A stretch of DNA of 64,000 nucleotides from Pegoplata infirma (Eukaryota; Arthropoda; Insecta; Diptera; Anthomyiidae): positions 56,986,844-57,050,843 of the forward strand of contig OY992540.1 of NCBI GenBank assembly GCA_963921195.1, given 5' to 3'. Positions within the stretch are counted from its first letter, which is position 1, and each line of letters opens with the position of its first letter. This document shows positions 55,755 through 64,000 of this stretch, one piece after another. Position numbers and translations under genes: made by a program. Below the pieces are notes generated by a model. That model was not told the DNA's origin. It searched no databases and saw only the letters and a list, made by a program, of their open reading frames with translations.

Positions 55755-56127
55755 TACTTGTTCCAAACTTTATTTTGAAAATTGTTTGTTTATTTCTTAT
55801 TTTTATACTACTTGTTAGATTTTTATTTTATTTAAAATAAATCTATAATATTGCCATCTTTTTCTTAGAAATTGAAGAGTTGCCGAGATTTAAAATTCTA
55901 ATTTAATATACTGCTATTCTGAAGACATTTCCTTTTAGACGTCTTAGAGGAATTGTCCACACTCTTAAAGCAAACATTCAGTGCATGCAATGTTAGGACA
56001 TGTCATCAAGGATTACCTATGACTTGTCAGAACCTGAAGACATTTCCTCAAGGAATCACTGTGTTAATTTCCTCAGTTACACATTAATAATTCACCTTGT
56101 GTTGAATAAAAAAATATTCACCAACTG

Positions 56128-57260
56128 GTGAATAAAACGTATCAAAATTATTTTTCATCAATATTTTTTTTTATTAATATTATTTTTTCATCAATATTTT
56201 TTTTTTCATCAATATTTTTTTTGTCATCAATATTTTTTTTCATCAGTATTTTTTATCAGTATTTTTTCATCAATTTTTTTTCATCAATATTTTTTTATCC
56301 AACTTTTTTTTTTCATCAATTTTTTTTTTTTTTTTCATCAATATTTTTTTTCAACAATTTTTTTTTGTCAATATTTTTTTTTTTTTTCATCAATATTAAT
56401 TTTTTCTTCAATATTTTTTTTTTCATCAATATTTTTCTTTTCGTCAATATTTTTTTGTCATATTTTTTTTTTCATCGATATATTCACCATTCATATTTAT
56501 TCATTTAATATTTTTTTCTTCAATTTTTTTTCGGCACTTTTTTTTTCAACAATTTTTTTTCGTCAATTCATCAATATTTTTTTTCCATCAAATTTTTTTT
56601 TTCCATTAATAATTTTTTTTTCATCAATATTTTTTTTTCGTCAATATTTTTTTTTTTTTTCGTTAATATTTTTTTTTCATCATATTTTTTTCATGAAAAT
56701 TTTTTTGTCATAAATTTTTTTATCAATATTTTTTTGTCAAATTTTTTTTTTATCAAGATATTCACCATTCATATTTATTCATTTAATACTTTTTTCATCA
56801 ATATTTTTTTTCAATATTTTTTTTTTCAATTTTTTTTCGTAAATTTTTTTTTTATAATTTTTTTCATCAATATTTGTTTTTCAGCAATAATTTTTTCTCA
56901 TCAATTTTTTTTTTTTCATAAATATGTTTTTCATCAATTTTTTTCATCAATTTTTTTTCATCAATATTTTTTTCATAATTTTTTTTTTATAAATAATCTT
57001 TTTAATCAATATTATATTTTCATCAATATTTTTTTCATCAATATTTTTTTTTTTATCAACATTTTTTTTTTTCTTCAATTTTTTTTTTCATCAATATTTT
57101 TTTTCATCAATATTTTTTTTTTTTTCATCAAATATTTTTTTTTTTCATTAATATTTTTTTTTCATCAATTTTTTTTTCATCAATATTTTTTTCATCAATA
57201 TTTTTTCATCAAATATTTTTTTTTATCAATAATCGTTTTTCATTAAAAACTTTTTTCATC
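56128..57260. repeat. T-rich minisatellite, unit about TTTTTTTTCATCAATA
   Basis: More than sixty degenerate units, plus an internal duplication: a segment with ATATTCACCATTCATATTTA at 56477 recurs at 56758. Long hydrophobic open frames across it are artefacts of the repeat. Confidence 0.85.
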
Positions 57261-57480
57261 AAAAACTTTTTTTATCGACAAAGACAGAGAAACACATAGA
57301 TGGAAATCATAGAATGTCTAGAAACATTTACGTATAATGGAATTCTCGACCGATATTTCGATGCGTTTTGCATGGAATGACAAATTAATGTAGCATTATT
57401 TTTTCTAGAAAAATTTTGCTTTGGAAAGAATAACTATTTATATAGCAAAATATTATCATGATTCAATGGTTTGGGCAAGA

Positions 57481-57973
57481 GTACAAACTTCGAAGACATT
57501 TTTCTTTCGATTTTCGTTTTCGATTGCACAATGGAAAAAAAATTTAAGATGAAAATATTTGTTACCCAAACGTTGTGCACTAAATGCTTAAAAGATATTT
57601 CAATGAGATTGAAAATTTATCAGATCCGCGGATTTTAGTCTTATCCCTAATCTGTGTTTGTTACATATGAAGTGATAAACTAAACATGCTTCCCGGCAAA
57701 CGATATACAAATTAAAATACAAATTATAGATGTTTATATAGACAACAACTTTTTTCTTAGTTAAGGGGTTTCATACAATCAGAAAGAGTTAATGTTGTTT
57801 TAGGAATTGTATAAAATAAAGTTCATAATTTTCATTTAAAAAAAGAAACATCTTGATGGTTGTATAAACAACAAGTGTTGGTTTTTAAACTTTATTTTGT
57901 ATTATTTTGAAGAGCAGAAATAATTATTGCAACAGAGCTGGGTGAAATTGGTTGCAGGTTGTGGAAAATTGGA
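57481..57973. other. Spacer without a recognised gene
   Basis: No coding region, RNA gene or repeat recognised. Confidence 0.4.
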
Positions 57974-58512
57974 AAAAACAAGTAAAAAAGTTAAATGAAT
58001 GTTTGGTAGCCTCCACAAGGTAATAAAACATTATTAAAAAAAAAAAATTCGCGGAAAAAAATATTTGGAGAAAAAAAAATCCGTGATTTTTTTTTTTTTT
58101 GTGGAAAATTTGTTTGTACTTGCAAAAATTCCATTCTGTGTCTAATTCTGTTCACATATGCCAAACAGCAGCCAATTTAAAGCATTTTATTTTTTTAGGT
58201 AATGTAGAATGTACTAGAATTTTCGTTCATAACTTCTGAACCGCTGAACCGATTTCGCTCAATGCAATACCAAACAACTTAGGACAACAACAAGTAAATG
58301 TGTCAAGTCTCAGTCATATAAATATGTGTAATACTTTGGCCGTGATCACCATTTCCACAGACGGACAGACAGACGAACATCGCTAGAATGTCTTAGAATC
58401 GATCACTGATCAATAATATATGTACCTTGTGGGATCTCAGACCGATATTTCGATGAGTTACAAACGGAATGACAAACTTATGTATACCCTCTATCACTGA
58501 GTGGAGGGTATA
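57974..58512 (-). mobile_element. mini-me element (type 1)
   Basis: Read on the - strand: TATACCCTCCACTCAGTGAT hairpin, ATCGGTCTGAGATCCCAC, a short (GTCY) tract (58360-58378), and the ACTTGTTTT end. The tract is only a few units long here. Confidence 0.8.
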
Positions 58513-58945
58513 AAAAATTGTTTTTTAAAAAAAAAAAATTTCAGCGAAAAAAAAATATGGTAAAAAAAAATTCAGCGATTTTATCTTTTTTTGTCAAAAA
58601 ATATGTTATGTTCACTTATGCCAACCATCAGCCGAATTAAAGCATTTTGTATTTTAAGGTTATGTTGAATGTACCAAAATGTTTGAGGTGTCCTTACATT
58701 TTCGTTCATAACTTTCGAACCGCTAAACCGATATCGCTTAAATGCAATACCAAACTGCTCGGGAGAACTTCCAAAAAATATGTTAAGTTTCATTCATCTT
58801 CCTGTAATATTTTAGACGTGGTCACCATTTACACAGACAAATAGACGGGCAAACGGACATCAATAGAATGTCTTAAAATCGGTCACTGATCAGTTATATA
58901 TATACTTTTTGGGGTCCCAGACCAATATTTCTATCAGTAATTGTA
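58513..58945 (-). mobile_element. mini-me fragment, tandem to the previous copy
   Basis: AAATATGTTAAGTTTCATTC, CGAACCGCTAAACCGATATC and the core end TTTTTGGGGTCCCAGACC repeat the order of the adjacent copy. The terminal hairpin is missing on the right, so it is truncated. Confidence 0.7.
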
Positions 58946-59038
58946 AGTGGTTTCAAATACTATCATTTAAATGCGCCCGCTTAAATGTTTCGCACGCATA
59001 TGTTTAGCTTTGTAGAAATCTATACTTCTATACTTCTA

Positions 59039-60403
59039 TCCCAGCAAAACTTAGATTACCAAATAAGGTATAAAATAAGGTATAGGATCTCTTATTTTAT
59101 ACATTGCAGCATTGATGATTTTAACAGGCGATGAGACTCAAAGTAATGCATCCACATTATCACAAAGAATACCAGTAAGGTATAAAATAAGTCATAAATT
59201 TATAACGAAGAATACGAGTAAGGTGTAAAATATATGATATTTTATAGGTTACGAGAAATGAAATAATATAGCATACCAGAAGGTAATATATAAGGTGTTA
59301 CGAGTAGTGAAAAAGTAATTTTGTATTAAATTTACTCACGTGATTGTAAGCAGAGCTTCGAACGAATTAATTCTATTGAGAATTAATTCACCAAAAGTTT
59401 AATTCTGTTTTAATAAGTTTTGAATTATCATTCCTTACCAGCATTCAACACGAATTAATTCAAAGGCTTAATTCTCAAAGCTTAAATCAAATTGAATTAA
59501 TTCCCAAAAGAATTAATTCCTTGCAAGCAATCATTCGATTGAATGATCAAAATTTTTCATCATTCAAATCTATTACAAATTGAATGATGATTTTTTTATT
59601 TCATTCCCTTTGTATTTTCAAAAATGTGTTGCTTGTGTGCATTTTAAGCATCTTCGTGTGTAAACGATCGGTTGTTGTTTTGTTGACGTCTCGTCTGCTG
59701 CTTCCCACACAAGCATAAATGTGTGTGTATGTGTGTTGCGCTTCACTGTTTTAAATTGAATGATAAGAAAATTTCACCATTCAATTTGTAGTAGATTGAT
59801 TTGGATAAAAAAATAGTCCATTCCTTAAGAATGACCATTCTTAAGGAATGAATTCTTGAAAGAATTAATTCAATGATTATGAAAGTTGAATGATTGTAGG
59901 GAATGCCAAATTCTATTTTTTTAATTCGAATTAGGAAATTGAATTAAAGAATTAATTCTTTCGAACCTTTGATTGTAAGTGAGTGTAAGTAGATAAAATA
60001 TGCTCGTGAGTGTGTGTCGTTAGAAATTTTTAGTCGTGAGCCCATCTCTAGTTTAAACTTATGCATTTTTTTATAAAATAATTATTTTTTGTGTTATTGT
60101 AATGCATTATGCATCCAATTATAAATAATACATTATTCCAAACTTTCAAATAATACATAATGTAACCAAATATAAGTCATCCATGATTTAATGTTTAGAA
60201 ATAATACATATGAAATACATTTTTTTCCAATAATCATGCATTACGTAGCAAATTATTAGTAATGCATTATTTTTCATTTGAAAATAATACGTTGTGGAAC
60301 AAGTGTTTGGTAAGACATCATAAAATAATGCTACAAATAAGTTATATACATTACCTGGTAATGTGTTATATAATCACTACCCATTACCAAAGTTTTGCTG
60401 GGA
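59039..60403. mobile_element. TA-flanked element with TCCCAGCAAAAC ends
   Basis: TCCCAGCAAAACTTAG and the inverted TCCCAGCAAAACTTTGG (other strand) are flanked by TA (59037-59038, 60404-60405). The left part repeats AGGTATAAAATAAG, the right part ATAATACATTAT and TAATGCATTA. A hAT MITE (59351-59971) lies inside. No transposase. Confidence 0.75.
59351..59971. mobile_element. hAT-type MITE with 8-bp target duplication, nested
   Basis: CAGAGCTTCGAACGAATTAA and the inverted CAAAGGTTCGAAAGAATTAA ends; ATTGTAAG is duplicated at 59343-59350 and 59972-59979. The body alternates GAATTAATTC and GAATGAT blocks. It shares CCCACACAAGCATAAATGT with the MITE at 22003-22178. Confidence 0.9.
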
Positions 60404-60448
60404 TACTTACTTATACTTATACTTATTACTTATTTACTTATTTACTTA

Positions 60449-62195
60449 TAATATTATAAAGAGGTAATGTTTGTATGTTTGTTTTTTTGTTTGTTTGTTT
60501 GTAGAGGGTAATCTCCGGAACTACTTATCCGATTTCCAAAATGTTTTCAGCAATATTTAAAGTGTTCCTCCAGGATGGACATAGGCTAGGTTTCATCGAC
60601 CACGCCCACTTCTACGCCCACTTTTGGCCAAAAAACGAAAAATTGAAAAATCTCCAAAACTACTGAACCGATTTCAAATTTTTTTTCACCAATACGTACT
60701 TGAAATGGTCCTTCATGGTGGACATATGCTGGGTTTCATCGACCACGCCCACATCTACGCCCACTTTTGGTAAAAAACTTAAAATTTAAATAACTATGAA
60801 ACTACTCATCCGATTTCAAAAAAGTTTTCAGCAATTTTTAGAGTGTTCCTTCAGGGTCGACATAGGCTAGGTTTCATCGACCACGCCCACTTCTATGCCC
60901 ACTTTTAGCCAAAAAACGTAAAATTTAAAAGTCTCCACAACTACTGAACCGATTTAAAAATTGTTTTCAACAATACATGCTTGGAATTGTTCTTCATAGT
61001 AGACATATGGTGTGTTTCATCGACCACGCCCATTTCTACGCCCACTTTTGGCCCAAAAACTTAAAATTTAAATATCAATTTAACAACTCACCCGATTTCA
61101 AAAATGTTTTCACCCATATTTAGAGTGTTCCATCAGGGTGGGCATAGGCTAGGATTTGTCGACCACGCCCACTTATACGCCCACTTTTTGGCAAAAAAAA
61201 ACTAAAATTTAAAAATTTCCAAAAATGTTCATCCGATTTCCAAAATTTGTTCACCAATACTAAGTCTTTCAGAGTAGAAATATTCTAGGTTTTATTGACC
61301 ACGCCCATTTTTACGTTTTACAAAAAACGTAAAATTTCAAACATCCGAAACTACTCATTTCAAAAATGTTTTTTCCAATATTAAGAATGGTCCATCAGGT
61401 TAGACATAGGCTACGGTTCATCTACGTAAAATTTGTAAATATGCGAAGCTTATTGTGAGATTTCAAAAATGGTTTCACCAATATTTAGAATTTTCTGTCA
61501 GGCTGAGTTAGGGGAGGTTTCATTGACCACTTTAGGTCAAAAGACGTTAAATTTGAAAATCTACCAAACTACTTATATAATTTCAAAACATTCTGAAAAA
61601 TGTCCTTTTTGGAAATTCCAGTTTTACTGGGGCAAATACGAGCAAAGTAGTGAACTTTATAACTTTTTCTATCTCCTGAAAAGTTGGTCATAGTAACTTG
61701 AAATGTTGGATCCTCCAGCCCAAAAAATCATTCTGAAAAAGTAAATTTAAATTTAGATTTTAATGGGGATAAGAGTAAATTATTGTAATGTGGCACTTTT
61801 ATTATTTTTTAAAAAATGGAAAGAAAAGAATTGGAATTCAGAACAAAATGGAATAAAATGGGGAACAAATGAATAGAAAAGGAAACGAAATGGAATGGAA
61901 CGGGGAACGAAATGGAGCGAAACGGGGAATGAAATGGTTTCAATAATTACGATATAAGGGCTCAAAAATTTTCAAGAACATTATTTTGCGAAACGAACAT
62001 GTTTTCAAGCTAAACGGGGCTGTTTTAATTTTATTGTTTATTCTAAATAGTTTTTATAAAAGACTTTAACGATAAAAATTAAATATAATAAAAATCCTGT
62101 AAGGGAGAATTTTAGAAATGTAGACTCTAATCCTGATCTTTCCTTAATCAGGTATTTAATATCACCGGGGGCGAAGTTCCGGGCGGGCCTGCTAG
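60449..62195 (+). mobile_element. Non-autonomous Helitron with tandem repeats of about 140 bp
   Basis: The 5' end ATATTATAAAGAGGTAATGT plus TTGTATGTTTG and the 3' end GTTCCGGGCGGGCCTGCTAG followed by T are typical of insect Helitrons. The body (60513-61560) holds about eight units with ATCGACCACGCCCACTTCTA, GACATAGGCTAGGTTTCATC and CTACT.ATCCGATTTCAAAA. A degenerate AATGGAACGGGGAACGAA run lies at 61830-61940. The extreme 5' TC is not clear. Confidence 0.75.
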
Positions 62196-63021
62196 TTATT
62201 TATAAAATCGTACAAAGTATTTATCTAAAATCTGTATTTTAACAAAAAAAAACTCTGTTTTTATCTGAAAAATAAAGATTACAAAGTAAAAAGTAAAATT
62301 AAAGATAAAATTTTGTTTTTTGGCCACAAGAAAATACAAAGTTTTTTCTTAAAATCTGTATTTCGACAGATAACTTTTTCGAATATTTGTCGAATTGAGA
62401 TTACAGTCATTTAACAGAGTATTTATCAGAGTAATTATTTTTAGTGTACATACAAGTTTTTTTTGTGTTCCTGTTATTTCAATGTTCAATTTACTTCAAT
62501 TTCCCTCCACTGCTATTAATTGCATAACATGAAAATTAATGCAATTCATTAAATTTTAAAAAAAGATTGTCTATCTCTGTTGTAGAAACAAGTTCCCCCC
62601 TTATACAAATTCTGCACTTGATTGAAAATTTTGTAATAAGTGCAAAAAAAAAAATGTATAAACTTTTTGTTTTCCATTTACTCCCATCCTTAAACAACAC
62701 AAAGAAGTACTCAACTTTATAAAAACAAAACTACAGATACAAAAAAAAAAAATATATAAAAACCCATCGCTTCAAAATAATATTTCAATACAAATTTCCC
62801 AATAGAACATAAATGCAACCAACAAAAACTAAAAACAAATCAACAAACAGTAGCAGATTGTTTAGAAACCATTTGAAAATTAGAAATGTATAGAAAAGCT
62901 AGTAAAACTTCCGTATTTATTGCTTGAATTGCCATTCATATTGAATGAGATGCTAAATAAAAATACAAACTCCTCTAACAAAACTACAAGTACTTGGTAC
63001 ATTCAAAAATAATGTTCTTAA

Positions 63022-63177
63022 CCCAGTAAAGAAGTTATCGTAAAGTTAGATAGTAGGCTCAATTTGCAATATTATGAGTTAATTTTAGAAATTTGTCTGC
63101 ATTTTGGTAATAACTCTAATATTTTTATTTTAGTGCTATCAGGTTTTTCTAAAACAGTGATCTAAAGTTTTGCTGGG
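63022..63177. mobile_element. Small TTAA-flanked MITE
   Basis: CCCAGTAAAGAAG and the inverted CCCAGCAAAACTTTAG (other strand) are bounded by TTAA (63018-63021, 63178-63181). 156 bp. Its right end equals the terminus of the 59039-60403 element, so the two may be related. Confidence 0.65.
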
Positions 63178-63825
63178 TTAATTAAGGTCATATTGTATTT
63201 CTAAAAATTTTTAGTCTAAAATATAAAGTATACAAAAATATGCTCCTGTGGTAACGGAAATTTTAACCAAAACAAATTTGTATAAACAAACTTTATCAGA
63301 AATCTTAAAAATCATTCATGCATTATTTCCCAAACCTTCTTAAACCCCCCAATCCTCTCCCTAAAAAAATCAAAAAACAAATCAACAAAAAATTGACAAG
63401 TGCATTTTCAAGAGCAGATTAGTTTATTCTTTTCCTTATTTTTTAATGCTTCAATAACTTCTACTAAAAAAGAAAAACCAGTGCATATTCTTGAAAAGAA
63501 GCAACTCCTTTTTTATCCATTTAAAAAATAACAAACTATTCATCATATGTAGTACATACATACATACATATCTGCTTAAGTAAAGTTAAATAGGTTTCAT
63601 TTTTGTTCAATTTTCATCAGAATTTTCTTAAAAAGAAAATTATCAAGTCATGGGTACTCATAATTCATTTTCAAGTTCATTGCAAACATTCATCTTGGTC
63701 ACGCGTACTAGTTTTTTTAATATGAACATTAAGGTGGAACAAATTTACCTTTTTTCGCATTTCAAAAACGTCGGTGTCGAAATATTTGCCTGTAGGATCA
63801 ATTTTAACACAAAAAAAATTATAAA

Positions 63826-63900
63826 CACAAAAAAAATAATGTTTTTAGGCTGAAATCTAATTTTAGAAAAGTTGCAGAACAATACCTTAGTTTGACTATT
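63826..63900 (+). mobile_element. Terminal fragment of family X (copy X4)
   Basis: ATAATGTTTTTAGGCTGAAA, AAAAGTTGCAGAAC and CCTTAGTTTGACTAT match the X1-X3 terminal block; it is more diverged and no array follows. Confidence 0.6.
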
Positions 63901-64000
63901 GCTGTGTTTTTCAATAATTGGATTTATTTTCGGATTAATCTTGTTTATTTTAAAATAAATATTTTAACATTCCAAAACAACTTTGGAGTATTTTTTTCCG

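Larger units (their letters stand above)
54703..56083. mobile_element. Insertion U, containing TGACATGTCA motifs and a tRNA-like segment
   Basis: It is bounded by the points where the flanking text continues as in the uninterrupted copy X1. The ends (CAGTTGGGAAAGTCC; TTTCCTCAGTTACA) are not clearly inverted. TGACATGTCA-type motifs occur in both halves. It contains element V, which contains element T. Confidence 0.5.
54590..57480 (+). mobile_element. Minisatellite-bearing mini-me-like element, copy X3, interrupted
   Basis: The terminal block GTTGCAGGACGCCACCTCAG (54642), then an insertion (54703-56083), then AATTCACCTTGTGTTGAAT, TATTCACCAACTGGTGAATA and a long TTTTTTTTCATCAATA array, ending with a mini-me-like core (57280-57380: CATAGATGGAAATCATAGAA, CGACCGATATTTCGATGCG). 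Confidence 0.65.
62196..64000. other. Right-hand spacer without a recognised gene
   Basis: AT-rich. It contains a small TTAA-flanked MITE (63022-63177), an (ACAT)n tract at 63551-63571 and a terminal fragment of family X. Short open frames show no domain. Confidence 0.45.

Noticed and set aside
56128..57246. Long hydrophobic open frames (rich in F, I, N) on the + strand
   Set aside because: They are read through the T-rich minisatellite and consist of the translated repeat; the same holds at 50080-50445 and 2855-3094.
61780..61965. Open frame rich in F, P and H on the - strand
   Set aside because: It arises from the degenerate AATGGAACGGGGA repeat inside the Helitron.

Overview
This window reads as nuclear DNA of a higher fly (Diptera, probably a calyptrate). 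The grounds are a spliced Idgf4-type gene close in sequence to the Drosophila protein, short AT-rich introns, mini-me elements that carry the dipteran (GTCY)n tract, a PHD-type CR1-like LINE, Tc1, hAT and Helitron elements, and very AT-rich spacers. The species cannot be named from the sequence alone.

There is little host coding content. The one clear host gene is the 3' part of Idgf4 (exons 9414-9974 and 10049-10695, + strand). It encodes a secreted chitinase-like growth factor whose catalytic Glu is replaced by Gln. Its first coding exon, with the signal peptide, was not found in the 9.4 kb upstream, which is filled with transposons. A second candidate host exon lies at 143-299.

The rest is a densely nested repeat landscape. 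0-9 kb: MITEs with CAC-type ends, a mini-me-like element carrying a minisatellite, mini-me copies, a TTAA-flanked MITE, and a TA-flanked element with two outward-facing tRNA-like segments. 11-18 kb: a fold-back, then a nearly complete CR1-like LINE on the - strand with an uninterrupted 939-aa endonuclease/reverse transcriptase and a frameshifted PHD-finger ORF1, itself hit by a mini-me element and a MITE. 18-31 kb: a dimeric satellite-like repeat interrupted by a MITE, a mini-me element and a hAT MITE; a 21-bp inverted minisatellite; a Helitron inside a fold-back; a second hAT MITE. 31-40 kb: a dead Tc1 element with doubled terminal repeats, a fold-back, and TA-flanked elements. 41-50 kb: a minisatellite of about 1.56 kb with a 16-bp unit, a Stowaway-like MITE, and a purine tract. 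50-64 kb: more mini-me relatives, a fold-back of about 1.08 kb with arms of about 535 bp, a four-level nest of insertions, a hAT MITE inside another element, and a second Helitron with repeats of about 140 bp.

No CRISPR array, operon, rRNA or convincing functional tRNA gene was seen. The most unusual signals are the A-box plus B-box tRNA-like segments that recur in or beside different transposons, a MITE family whose duplicated dinucleotide varies (confirmed by a paralogous empty site), the long fold-backs able to make hairpin RNA, the Stowaway-like ends in an insect, and minisatellites that seem to have grown inside mobile elements.
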